Shown: one piece after another, positions 23,583 through 37,300 of the stretch | How the letters are laid out: the number at the start of each line of letters is the position of its first letter | Position numbering within the stretch: the stretch's first letter is position 1 | NCBI RefSeq assembly: GCF_029227915.1 | Contig: NC_079880.1 | Span: forward strand, 8,335,501-8,399,500 | Origin: Hydractinia symbiolongicarpus | Lineage: Eukaryota > Cnidaria > Hydrozoa > Anthoathecata > Hydractiniidae | DNA length: 64,000 bases | Reading direction: 5' to 3' | The notes under the pieces: model-generated | The model's input: the letters and a program-made list of their open reading frames with translations, nothing else | What the model was told of the DNA's origin: nothing | The model's database searches: none | Program-made: the position numbers and the translations under genes

Positions 23583-24226
23583 TGTGCTGCAACATGAACA
23601 TTTATAAAGACAAAAATTTCTCCTCATCTTTTTCCACCATTATCTTTTTTAATCACATTTATTTTTTATTATTATGGTCCCTAGGTAATTATATTCAATT
23701 GATTATTATCAAAAAATCATGTATGTTATTTATATTCCCTTAGGTCATTATTTTATTTTATTTCTTATGCTCATCTGAGATAATTGCTGTAATTTTTTAT
23801 GTAATTATTCACTAGGCAATTATTTTTGTTTCAATATTTTTATATAAATAGACACACTTTTCTTCACATCAGTTGTAACATGAGTTTCAAAGAGTACATT
23901 TATGATCAAAGTCAATTTTATAACATTTGTCAAATCAACTTCAAACAAGTTTAATTTAAAATTTATATGCACTGGGTACACTCAGTACTATTTACACTGA
24001 CTACCTGGTAAGTTTTGTTTTGTTTCAGTGTCAGCCATTTTTATTTCTTAAGTGTGTCTTCTTAGGTTAAGTCAAATTTAATATTTCAAACTCAATATTA
24101 TTGTCACTCTAGAATTTGTCAGTTCAATTTTTTAGTTTATTTAAAAATTTGTAAAAATTTATTTTAGTTTGAACATATTCACAAGTTACAAACAAGTCAA
24201 TTCTCAATAACCCAGTCCGCATTACA
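23583..24226 (+). repeat. 3' LTR of the BEL element
   Basis: 644 bp, same length as the 5' LTR and apparently identical. Followed by GAAAG (24,227-24,231). Its TATA box (23,843-23,850) points toward the OXR1-like gene, whose coding start is 1.1 kb downstream on the same strand. Confidence 0.95.
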
Positions 24227-24231
24227 GAAAG

Positions 24232-25300
24232 AGCTCTAAGGAACGAAAATTATTTTTTTTTTGATTCTGTATTTTTTAAAAGGATGTCAGTTTTCTTTGA
24301 TTCAAGTTAATTTTTTTTAATTGGACATCTTTCCATTTTCTCTTGGACTTTAGAAAACACTAAACAACTGTATCAGTAAGTTCAACCTATAAATCATTCT
24401 CATACAAGTCATACCTTTATAAAGAGCTCCAGTGTAATTAATTGTAATTTCACAAGAAACTTCCAGTTCCTTTTTTATCAATTGGCTTTTTCAAATCGCA
24501 GTAATTGGTCATTCTTGCAAAATTTTTTGGAACTATTCATTCCACACAGAGTATTAAAAAATAAAAAATCTATTATTAAGGTACATAAAACTTTGTCCTA
24601 CCCATTACTGCACACTATGATTTCTAAGATATAAACAGGAGAAAAAATCTTCTGTACATCGTTACAGACGATCTGTGAGAATCATCATCAAAAAAATGAG
24701 ATCAAATTATTATTTTTGGTGTGTCTTACTTTTCCTGCTATTTATTTATTTTGATATCCTCTTATTTATAGATGTGCTTCTTATTTTAATGTTTTTTGTG
24801 AAGTCTTGTTTAAAAAGCCTAAATATAAAAATCTAACTATATAGTCGCTAAAAAGATTTGTCATCAATGTTGCTATACATGTGTAACTGAAAACAAAGTT
24901 TTAGAAAAGTGAATATTCTAGTAAATCTATTGTTTTCATCCAGGTCTGTAAAAAAGTTAATTACTATAATTACTGTGATTTGATTGGCTTATCTTGACCC
25001 TCTTTTTATCTCCCCAACTATTAAATAGCCAAAGATATTATCAATCATTGCCCATTAATGACAGTTGTAGGTGACGAAACGTAGCTCAAAGGTAACCCGA
25101 GGTATAAAATGGCCAACATCATTTTATACCTTTGGTTCCCTTTAAATAGTACTGCTTGATGATAATATTTTATTATTTAACAATCAGATTTACATTGTCA
25201 TTTTAGGTGTAAAAAGAGAAAAACATTAATGTGATGAAAACACAAGTTTTTGTTGTTCTGTCTGCATATCATATTCACTGCATGAAGAACAGATGAGAAA
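24232..25300. other. Upstream region of the OXR1-like gene
   Basis: AT-rich, no exon recognised. An imperfect inverted repeat at about 25,093-25,142 (GGTATAAAATG / CATTTTATACC) recurs in part at 30,150-30,175, suggesting a MITE. The promoter and 5' UTR of the OXR1-like gene probably lie here. Confidence 0.4.
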
Positions 25301-28300
25301 ATGCGGCTAGTTCAGCCACCAAATACATCAGTGTATGATGTTAGTAAGCTTGTTCCTTATTATTAAAGTTCTAGTAAAATTGACCCACTTAATAGCATGA
25401 CAGTGAATTTTGGACTTATAGAAAAAAATTTTGATCAGGAGTTTTATAACTTACATCTACTATTGGGAAAAAGATAAAAAGGTATTGAAGTTTGAAGGTT
25501 TTTTATTGACTTTACCAGCCTATTGGGCCTGAAGCGGGTAGGTTAAACTAGATGTCAGAAATTGGCCTCAGTTATTCTTAAATTGTCCCTGCAAATACAA
25601 TGCAATAGTTTCATTATTCATTTAAATATTTAATAATAATATTGATGTTAACCCTTGTAATGATTAAATTTTAAGTGGGACAAAAGTATGCTCTTTAATA
25701 AAGCCTGGGTTTTGGTAAGTTTAATCACAGAGAAACATATTTTTAATCTGTTTTTGGCATGAAATGTCAGCCTTTTTAATTGGTTTAGTTTAACAACCTG
25801 CAGAGACAAATTTTTTGTGTATATTTAAAACCTAAGCCACACAATTCTCAAAAATTTTGTGATGTATTAAATAGTTGTCTTTTATAAATATTCCTCCCTT
25901 CAATCATTATTTGCTCAGGTGAAGTCCTCTGACACTGTTGCAAGCATTGCACTACGTTACAACACCACACCAACAGAACTGTCAAGACTGAATCACTTGT
26001 CAAGCTCCTTACTTTATCCTGGACAGGTGAGGCGATCGTATATATTATTTTTTCAAAGAACATGGAATACTTTATTATGATTAATCTTAATTTCAAATTA
26101 AAACTACTAAATACAGGAAAGCTCTGTTGTATTTTTATAAATTCTTTTTATAAAAGTCTGTTTGAGTATAATATGCAGAATATGATAATCTTTTCTTTGA
26201 AGAAATATAGTGTGTTGATCTTTTCAGCAATTATGCAGAATCTGAGGAATTCTTGAGTATTAAAATTCTAGCTTTAACACATTAAATTTATTTGATTATG
26301 TATTGATCTTAAATAAAAAAAATGGAGGGGGTGTAGTGAGTTGACCTAAATGGCTCATTCTTCATTTGTTGACGAAGATTGGACAGATCTACATTGTAAC
26401 ATCTTTCAGGAAGAACAGTTTCATGAAAATGTGTTTGTACACTCTGTACAGTATAAGTGCCAGGAGAAATTTACATCATCACAAGAAAATTGTCTTAAAA
26501 GCAACACTCCATCATTGGTTGAAATATACAATGAGGAGCAAAAGATTTACTGGAGGCTTGGAAGCTGCTTTAAGGTCTTGCTTATTTTTTTATCATCCAC
26601 AACACTCCCACATTTTTGCTGATATTAATTTCACTGCAGAAGAGACTTAAGCCTCTTTTTTGCTTACAAAATTGTATTGCAAAGCTTAGGGTAATGGATT
26701 TATATAAATTTATTGTTTAATAAAAAACTATGCTAGAATAAAAATCTTACTAAAATCCTCCTTATATAAATGCATTTAGCCTAGAAAAATCTTACTGGGT
26801 CCTAGAGAATCTCCCTGGTCCCTAGAAATTTTCACTGTGTCCTAGAAATTCTCACTGGTTTTTAGAAAATTACATTTTAAAAACTAGTCCATAAGCCCGT
26901 AGAAAAAAAAATCCACTTAGGCAGAAGAATTTTAGAAAAGATATAGGTTGTTTTGCTAACCTCAGTGCGTATGTTTTTAAATTTTGTTTACCCATTGCCT
27001 ATAATATGTGGAGCGTGAAACACTGATGAGGAAAATGTATAGCATTATGTACTTCTGACAAACTGTTACAGATATATTTGGGTTTTTTGATGACATCATC
27101 AACCTGTTTGTTTGGAAATGGGTGTCTTGTTTTAGCTTTAGGAAATTGGTTTTTGTTCCCAGATGGTCCCCATGCAATTATTTCTTAAGCCTTAAACTTA
27201 AATTATTGACGTCTAACTAATGTATGAATGGCAACAACAAGACATAAAAACATTCTTTTTGTAAAAATTTACGGACACATGGAACCTTTGTATTATATAG
27301 ATTGTGAAAGTGGAAACAAATTGAACATAACTTTAATATCCATTTTTATATTGTGCTTGCGTTGCAATATATATAATAAGCGTCTTTTGCAAAACCTTTT
27401 TTTTTGTTCATGATTTGAAGTTAACCAAAAAATGTTTGTGCCAGCCAACTGTATAGTAAACAGACAATTATTTAGAAAGGTTTAATTACATATTTTTCAC
27501 TTTTACATTGAATGAAAGTGATACTGAACAGTGACGTATCCAGAGTTTTTTTTGGGACTATCGTTTTCTTATATCCAACTTCAAATTTTTGCTTAGATTA
27601 GTATCTATGTGAGGCACCACCATTGTTGGTGCAGAAGGAGAAATTTTGGATTTTGAGGTCCCTAGATCGCCGGAAAATGGCTTTGCGGCACTCAAAACAG
27701 CAAAATTTTGTACAATTATTACTTGCATTTTATTACATAATTTTATATATTTTTCGTTTTTAGTCTTTGTTGCTGATAAATACCTGTTAAAACTTTCTTC
27801 ACAGAATTAATACTTACAATAAAAACAAATAGGCCACCTGTTAGTTCCCTGTTTTTTATATGATGGTGACACAAAGTCTGTTCGTTGTAGATTTATTTGA
27901 ACCTCTTCAAAGTCATATTCCATACTTTTCTTCACTATTTTACAGTAGTGATGGTTTATTAAACTCACAAAGGAAAAAAAAACTTGCACATGTTTCATAA
28001 CCTGTGAGGGAGTCTGCAAACTTGCGAAGGAAAGGAGAAAATTTGGACGTATTTCGAAAAGGTTTTTAACCATTTACCATATGGAGGCCTCAAAATTGTG
28101 ATTACCAACCTTGTCCACAGTACTGTATTGATTTCGACGGGAAACTCTTTATGAGCCTACGTTCACAGACGTAGCGTTGGGTCTATAACACAGACTAAAG
28201 CAATCGTTCACTCGATTTGTTTTTAAATGGCCGAGTAAAGATGGTGGTAGGCTTGTGAATTCAAAACACTCAAATATTACAAATGTGATTGCATGTATGT

Positions 28301-31300
28301 CACATCCAAGCAGTTTATTTCTTTTGAAGGATCGCAAATTTGATGAAGAAAAACATGCTACTTAGAGTTTATATTTACTTAACTTACTAGTTTTTTTTTC
28401 TTTGCATTTTTTATTTTTTTGGAACAAGAATTGCGGATCCCATACCGGTAAACCGGTAGCAAAACCTCTCTGGATACGTCCGTGCTGAAATGTGGACTAC
28501 TGTTCACAGTGTATTGTCTTGTTACGGCTATGGTCCATTTACTTTTACTAAAAACACCTAATAAAACCCTGCCCCTTTTGTAATCACCCACATTATACAT
28601 TTTAATAATTGGTTAGTTCATTGCAATAGCAATAGCATGAAATTTTTTTTAAAGCGTTTTGCTATTTTACTTATTGGATTTAAAAGGTTCAGTTGATAAT
28701 CTAAAAATGGACATGACATGAACAAATTAAGGTCACCTGAAGAGTATATACCATATTCATAACATAACAAAAATAATTAGTTTGTCTTGAGTCTTTTTAA
28801 ACTTTAAATATGTGGAAGTCTTTAATGTCATGAATAGACCATTTCTTCTTTTTATATGTCAACTTGAATCTTTCTTAAAGTTTTCATTATTAAGTTTTAA
28901 ATGAGATAATTACTTTAAAAATAAAAGAAATAATAAAACGACATAGAAAGCTTAATTAGGGATGTTGAATTTCTAAATGTCCACAGATCTGTTTGAAATT
29001 AAAATCTAGCTAGACATAAAATAAACTTGTGATAACACTAAAGGTGAAGAGCAAATCACTACATCCACAATTTGACAAATATGTAAGTCACAGTTCATCG
29101 TAGTTTTGAGTTGTAAATATTGTTCTACTTTTTTAAAAAATTAAATCTTGATAATTAAAGACAGTTTGGTATAAATTTAAATTCTTGTTTTACAAAAAAT
29201 GATATTTTCAAAAATAGGATTAAAGACACTTATTGTAAAAACATTTATCTTAATAATGGTTGGCCAACTTGTAATTCACTTTGAAGACAACCAATATACA
29301 TTTTTCTCCTCAATATTTCATGTGCATAAGTAATATTTCCGTAATTTGTTATTATTATATTTATTACTAGTCGATAAGGCCGGTGAAAAAATTCAAATCA
29401 GGAGAACAATGGAAAAGAGAACCATAACTTGAATTTTAATGACCTGTTAAGGAATGACCTGTCCATACACAATTTTTTTTCAGAAATTTGTTTACACGTT
29501 GCCTCTATTGTGTAGAGCATGAAACATTGATAAAGAAAATGTAAAGGATCATTACCCAATTCAGTCCCAGGTGGTCCCTACCCACACAGTGAGATATTGA
29601 ATACATCCACTTTGCCTGCTACAGACAGACTCCTCTATTACTCTCTGTATTATTTTACAGACTGGTTAATAAGGCCCGTGGAAAAATCCACTTAGGCAAA
29701 GAAAGAAATAACAAGATTTTTTCACAATTCTTTTTAGTACCTGTATTGTGTGGAGCTAAAACACTAATTAAATTTGTCTATAGGATCGCGCGGTTTGGTC
29801 AGCGGTTGAGGACATATATACGTTTAAAAATTTTGGTGACATCAATTATAAAAAAATATTTTTAAGAAATTCGTATACCCGTTGCCTTTATTGTATAGTT
29901 CTTGAAATGCTGATTAAGAATGTACTTTTCAGTCATCAGTAATTTTAAACATGTTCAGGGATGTGCCCTTGACAGGTTCAAAATTACTGATTACAGAAAA
30001 TGTCAAAATTTGCTATTACTTAAATATGACATCACAATTTATGCAACAATTAAATCTGCAATTCTTTAAATGTGAATATCTTAAGAACGAAAAAAGCTTT
30101 TTAAAAAATTTAAAAAGACTTGTTTTGAGCTCTATAATAGAAGTCTGACATCATTTTATACCTTGGGTTCCTTTAAAACTTAAAAGTGCTATGCAATGGC
30201 TTCACTGATCTTCACTAATACTGTCCTTTGACGTTAATATTGTTTTAACGTCAAAGTTTGGTAAATTACAGAACAATTTTATAGTCAATGTGTTATAGAT
30301 TTTGTGGAAGAAAATTGTAAAAGTATAATTGACTTTGCAAAAGTCACACTCAGACAAACAGAAGCTTCGTATTATTATAAGAGATTGTCTAAATACTAGT
30401 TCTGATGTTTTTATGCACAATGTTTTTACCTAGCAATTTTATGCTGATTCTATCTTTTTTTATGTCGAGGTGAATCTTTCTTTAAGTTTTCATTATTAAG
30501 TTTTAAATGAGGTATTTACTTTAAAAATAAAAGAAATAATAAAACGAAATAGAAAGCTTAATAAGGGATGTTGAATTTCTAAATGTCAACAAATATGTGT
30601 GTGTGAATTAAAATTCAGCTGGATAAAATTAACACTAAAGGTAAAGAGAACATCACTTCATACAAACATGTCATATAGTTCTTGGTAGTTTTGGGTTGTA
30701 AATATTGTTCTACTTTTTTAAAAAATTAAATCTTGATAATTAAAGACAGTTATGGTATAAATTTAAATTCTTGTTTTACAAAAAATGATATTATTTTCAA
30801 AAATAGGATTAAAGACACTTATTGTAAAAACATTTATCTTAATATTGATACTATTGATTCTATTATTGACCTGAAGTTGTGTTCTATTTCCGCAGTAAAA
30901 TTTATGTTAAAAAAAATCACCTTTGTTCCAGCTATAGCTACCCTAAACATTTACATAAATGATTTAACTAGCAGATAAATACATAAGTTTTTCTGAAATC
31001 TACACTGAAAATTATGCAGAAAAGAGGTTCCATGTGTTAAATTTTAAATAACCTGTGCCACAAGCTATCCTGAATTCCCCAATAGGGGTGAAATGTAGGG
31101 CATAGGGCATTTTTCTTTGAAAAAAAAAACAAGAAATATTTCAAACACAAAAAATGATAGTTTTTTGCCATTTTTTTTTAAAAATGGCACATCATTGCCA
31201 TTAAAGCAGCAAAAGTTTAACCCGAGGGCTGTTTATATAAGAAAGGGCTAGCCTGTTTGTCAGGCTAGCTCTATAAAAGAGCCAGCTTAAAATCACAGGC

Positions 31301-34300
31301 TGGCCACAGACACAAAATCACAGACGTCATAACAATAAAGTCCATTAAAATCTTTTTTTTGAAATAACAAAATGGTCCCTAACAACATCAAGAATAAAAT
31401 CAGTATTTTAACGATGAGATTTTAAAAAATATCACTGCAGTAGCTTAAAAGAATCTCCAGATGCCAAAAATGGAAAACTTCCATCACAACATTCTACAAC
31501 GTGACAAAACGCAGAAAATCTCTTTTAAACACCGTCCAATCTTTTCCACAATTTGGTTTCTGAATTACATCGATATATCTCTGGACCTAGCCTGGAGACC
31601 CCACATAATTTTTCTTGCCACTGGGAAATCGGGAAAATCACACTGGGTCTAACGATTTTCCTGTGATAAGAATAATGACTGCGGTTTTTGATTGGTTAAT
31701 TCTGTTGTTCTTTGCTCACATGATCAATATCAGAAAATATTTTGTTGTGAGCACGAATGGCCTCACTCACCCGAACAAATATCATTAATCCTTGTATTAT
31801 TTAAGAGGGTAAAATGTGACCATGCCTACTTTGTGCTTATTGGTTGATTGTAATTTAGGGTTTGCTATGGGATGGATTCAAAATTCATGGATTTGCTTTG
31901 ACACTTGTTCGCATCTAAGCTTTTGTTTGAGAGAAACTGAATTTGATATCCTCAAGGAAAGCTTAGTTAACTAGGTTACTCTGGAGTCTGTATCATCGAG
32001 CTGTGAAAATATCTAACTATGTTAATGGTGATCAAGCCTATTTTTTAGTTTCTTTTTGCATGAAAAATATGAACACAGTTTAAACAACAAGGAAGTAATT
32101 TTTAGTAATATGCTAGTATCAACATTAAAGTTAAGTGAGGTATTGGCCGCCTTAAGTGAAGTATTTTAACAATTTCTACAGTTATTTACTTACTTGTTTA
32201 TGTTAAAATGCAAATAAATGTCATAAAAAGTAATGAAAATGAACACACAAAAATCCCAGACTTAATATACTCGAAATAAACGAAGTAGACAGCTTCGTTA
32301 TACAAAGAACTCCGATTAATTTGATCTTTGAGAATTTAGAAAAAAATAAAGATATTTGAGCATTTCTGTATAAATATATATTTTAATCTGAAAAAAAACA
32401 GTAATAAACAGTATAAATATGTTTATGTGACACTACGCGTTCTGTAGAGATAGATTTATCAATATTATTTCACGCTAGTTTCTATATTGTCCAAGATGAA
32501 TGTTTTGTTTAAATGACTTATAGTTATTCTTGTCCTACATGGACTATGCAGTGACAATACAGGACTATTGAGCATCTGTAAATATATATTATTATTGGTT
32601 CTGTTTTATCAGCAGCTGTGTTTGCATTAACATAGCTTGTGCTAGTAGCTCCATCAAACAAGTTTTTTTCCAGCTGAGATCTCCAATCTTGGGAGCTTGC
32701 CTCTCCATATAAACAAAATTTTAAATTCTATTGGAAATAGCATTTAAGCAAAATTTTGCAAACAGGCTTGTCCTGCTACCCAGCTGGCTCAGCATCCATA
32801 TAAACAGCTTCTTAGGCAGATGTGTAGAATGGGTGATTAATGTTGAAAATGCGCTAGTTTGGGGGTGCAGTATTCTTTACGCAATTTAGATGTGCCAACT
32901 CATCATCATCATCATTCTCGGCTTAACGTCCGTTTTCCATGCTAGCATGGGTTGGACGGGGTATATTAATGACCCTCTTCCAATCTGATCTAGACTGTGT
33001 TAGATCTAAACTCAACTTCCTCTCTATCAAGTCTGTCCTTATAACCTCCTGCCAAGTCTTTCTCGGTCTGCCTCTGGGCTTTGCCCCAGGAACTATCAAG
33101 TCTCTACACTTTCTTACCCAATTATCTTCCTCCATTCTTTCCAAGTGCCCCAGCCAATTCAATCTTCTTATCTGGATAACATCTTTAATTCTACAGAGAC
33201 TTAGCCTGCTTCTTAGCTCATCTGAACTCTTTCTGTCTCTCAGACTGGCATTACACATCCACCTAACCATTCTCATATCATTCCTTTCTAAACGGTCAAG
33301 ATCTTCCTGCTTCACTGCCCATGTCTCACTACCATACAACATAACACTTCTTACACAGGCCTCATACAACCTACCTTTTACCTCAATTGACAGGACTCTG
33401 CTAGTCAATAAAGGAAGTAACTCTCTAAACTTTTTCCAAGCAGAACCTATCCTGCAAGTAACACTTCTTCCAACACCCTTTTCACTGCCCAACATATCAC
33501 CTAAGTAACAGAAGTTCTTAACTATCTCTAACGAGCCACTGTTGTACATCATTAAAGCTGGAAATACTTCATTCTCTATAATCTCACCTTTGCAACGCTT
33601 GCATACAAACTGTATGCCAGCTCTTAACCTTCCACTAATACTACTGCACTTCTTATGTACCCAATGCTTGCAAGTCTGACAAAAAATTGAGTTACTACCA
33701 ACCCCTTTCCTGCAAACTCCACAAGGCAACTTTCCAACTCAACTCAAAGATTTTATAATTAATTTATAATTTACCATTCAGCATAAAACTATCTTAGGTA
33801 TCAGTCTGTGCTTGCACAAGTTACGATATCCTAGATAAACTATTTCAATAATAATGATAAAATGTATTTTTGTGATGGAACTTTTGGCGAAAATTTGGTT
33901 TTTTATATCAAGTGTTCTGAGGAATTATTCGAAGGAAGCATCTAATATTATCTATTATTATCATCACCATCATTGTCCTCATCAACGTCACTTTCCTCAT
34001 CAATGTCATTGTCCTCATCAAATTGAATTTATCTCTAATCTGTTGTTATTATTATTGTAACTGCTTTTATTCTTTATTTATCATCATTACTTGTATTTGT
34101 TATTTGTTTATAAAACACTATTCTATCTGCGTATTTAACACAGTTAAAAGAATGTGAAAGGATTTATTATATCTGTGTGTCTGTGGCTGTCTGTCTGTCT
34201 GTGAGTGCAAGATATCAGCTAAGAATAATGACAGGTGAAATTTTATGTATTTTCCACAGGCAATTAGACTTATAATAATACGCCAGTTCTGTCTGTCTGT

Positions 34301-37300
34301 GACTTTTGCAAAGTGGATTATATTCTTCACAATTTTCTTACACAAATTCTTTAAAACATCGCCTATAAAATTGTTCTGTAATTTACCAAACTTTAACGTT
34401 AAAATAGTATTGACGTCAAAGGAAAGTTAATTAAGATTAGTAAAGCCATTGCAGTGCACCTAAAATTTTGAGGCCAAATAACTTGGAAACGAGTTGGTGA
34501 CGTCAATGATTTTTCACCGCGTGGGTAACTAGGGACCACCTAGGATCAATTTGGGTAATTTTCCCAAACCCGGATCCCCGAATCCGTTTCGGAATGGACG
34601 GGTTGATGACGTCATCAAAAAACCTTTAAACCCTAATATTTTTGCAATCGTTTCTCAAAGGTACATCATCTTATACATTTTCTTGATCAGCGTTTTAAGA
34701 TCTATGCGATGGAGGCAACAGGTATACTAATTTCTAAAAAAATATTTAGGGTTTTGACGGTTCTTTGCTGACGTCAGCAAAATTTTTAATCCCTGATATC
34801 TCATTAGGCGTTCGTCGAGAACATATGATTCTGTACGTTATTTTGACCAGTGTTTCAACCTCTACACATTACAGACAAAGAATAAACAAATTTCGCAATG
34901 TTTTTTTTATCTGCACTGCACTGGTGACGTCAGCAAAACATCTAAAACAACTTTCTTTTTATTGACCTTTTGCCTAAGTGGATTTATCCACGGGGTTTAT
35001 ACACTAGTAGTAATAGAATCAAATTCATACACCTTTAGTACAACACAAAAAGATCCTAATGCCACCCATAAATTTTTGTTTGTGTCAGCACTTCCTTGTC
35101 GTGTCAGCAGAAGCTTGAAATTTGTTCAATATATCTATCTGCCTAAAGTTTACTTACTTTAGTTCTATAATGAATTTTAACATCCATTTTAAAGTTTCTG
35201 ACAGCCAAATAAAAGTTTTTAACAAACTTTCACTATAATTACCTATTTATTTTGCAGGTATAAACTATGTTTAAGGCGTTTTGATTTTTTTTGCCTAAAA
35301 TAAAAAAATAAAAATTTTTTAATAAATGCCATCTCTCTTTTTAACGCCTCTCTTGAAGGAGGTCCTCAAAATTGAAAAAAGTTATTAAATGCCTCAGGAA
35401 TTTATTCAAACATTGCAGTAACCTAAAGCAGTGTAACATAGAATTATTTGTTTAAACATCTTTTCCAATTTCCTGTTGAAGTGAATACAACCATTGTGAA
35501 AGGATTTATTTAGCTTTCAAAAATTATTCTTACTGTCTGTCTGTGTGTCTGCGGCTGTCTGTCTGTGAGTGCAAAATATCAGCTGAGAATAATGACAGGT
35601 GAATTTTTATGTATTTTCCACAGGCTTACAACTAACACTTTTATAAAACTTTTACATAGTTTTGGAGTAGGTGGGGTAGGTTAAAAATACTTTTAAAAGT
35701 TATAAATTACAGCTTAAGCCACCATTATTACCTTTAAACTTTCCTTTAAATTTTTTTCTATTTTATCTATTTGATGATTTCGTTGAAATATAGCTGAAAA
35801 CCTGAAGATGGAAGAAATGACTAGAAAACCCTGGAATCCGAGTAGTATTTTGATTTGGAATTTTACAAATATTTTTAAACCATATTAAATTGTGGTTGGT
35901 CATCAAGCTACACAGAATTGTAAATTATGAGATTTCGACAGTTAAAAACTTCAAAATTATTTCTTAAAGGTTTAAAGCTTCATTGTAAAGCTTTACTTTT
36001 GTTGAGCTGAATGGAGTATTCAAGCATAAATATTTTTTTCTTTGCTCACTCATGTGCTACTCACATTATGCTCAAAGAGAGGATCATCCTTAAAAGAGCT
36101 GGTGCAGTGTTTAAAGCTGTGTTCTAACCTTCTGCTTTATGTTATTAAGGATAGTCTTTTTATGTGAGATACACTGATATGGTTGTTGGTAGTGTAAGCA
36201 GTCATTTAAATGAAAGGATTATGCTTGTGTGAAAGAGGCTTAATTGACAAATGTAAACAAAACTTTACCAACATGAGCATGTTAAAATACTGCATTGATT
36301 CGAAAATATTGCATCAAGTATTACCTTCTTGTTGTGATACAATATGGAGTTGTCAGGTAAACAGTGTGTCTATTTAGTCATTTGTTGTCAGTCATTTTTC
36401 TCACAGAAATATTCTCACCTAAAAATCGAATGAAAAATTTAAAAAGAGACTGCTAATTTTATATACCGTATTGACATCTTTTTAGTTCTTTTACCTTGTG
36501 CTGTAATGTCAAAAAGACAACAAATAAAACATGCTATTTTGAGTGCTGTAGAAGAAAATTAGCACATGCCTAGCGCATGCCTACATACACAGTTAGCATG
36601 TTATTAGAACAGACTAGCTGTAAGGCTAATGAAAAAATCAACTTCAAAATAATTAGATGTCGACAATGTGGAGTTTTCGGAAATTTGTTTAGCCATCGCC
36701 TCTATTGTGTACAGCAAAAAAGGCTGATCAAGATAATGTGTAGGATCGATTGACTAATTTTAGCCTAAGTTGGCTGATATTTACTCCTATGGGAATTGGC
36801 GTTATTTATTTCTACTTGTTTTAAAGTCATTTGGCCTTCGTAATAAATACAGTGCAATGCAATTTTCTAATTTTAATAAGTGACGTCAAACTAATGTACT
36901 ATTGTTGTGGTGTAACAACAAAATAACTAATTTAACTTTCGACAACCAAGACATGAATAACCATCATTACACAGTTATTATAAGAGACCAGTTGTTAGAC
37001 CATGGAAAAATTCCATGCTTTCACCTGTCATATAAATCCTTGGTGCCACTACTTCATGCATCCTTCGTGGAAAGTAACAATTCTGCTACTATTTTGAACA
37101 AAATACAGCTATTATTATAGAGATTTGAGTAGCAATCTACCAGAAAGTGTAGCGGGAAACAATGTTAAAGCTTTCTTCTTATTGATCTTACTTTTTATTT
37201 AATAAAGTGGTTGTAGTGTTTCGTAGTTATTTGGAAGACTGTTGTTTTATTCAAACGTTTGTTGCAATATACTAGGCAATTCAACATTATGTTCTGCAGA

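Larger units (their letters stand above)
16751..24226 (+). mobile_element. Full-length BEL/Pao LTR retrotransposon
   Basis: 7,476 bp bounded by two 644-bp LTRs that begin TGTGCTGC and end GCATTACA. The host duplication GAAAG occurs at 16,746-16,750 and 24,227-24,231, in the 4-6 bp range usual for BEL. Gag-pol coding fills 17,463-23,539. The order gag (DUF1759), zinc cluster, aspartic protease, RT, Pao domain, RNase H, integrase, DUF5641 defines the BEL/Pao superfamily. A purine-rich tract (GGCGGGGAG, 23,574-23,582) directly precedes the 3' LTR, as expected for plus-strand priming. I could not identify a convincing tRNA primer-binding site after the 5' LTR. The LTRs appear identical by eye, so insertion is recent. 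Codon use in the element is less AT-rich than the surrounding DNA. Confidence 0.95.
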
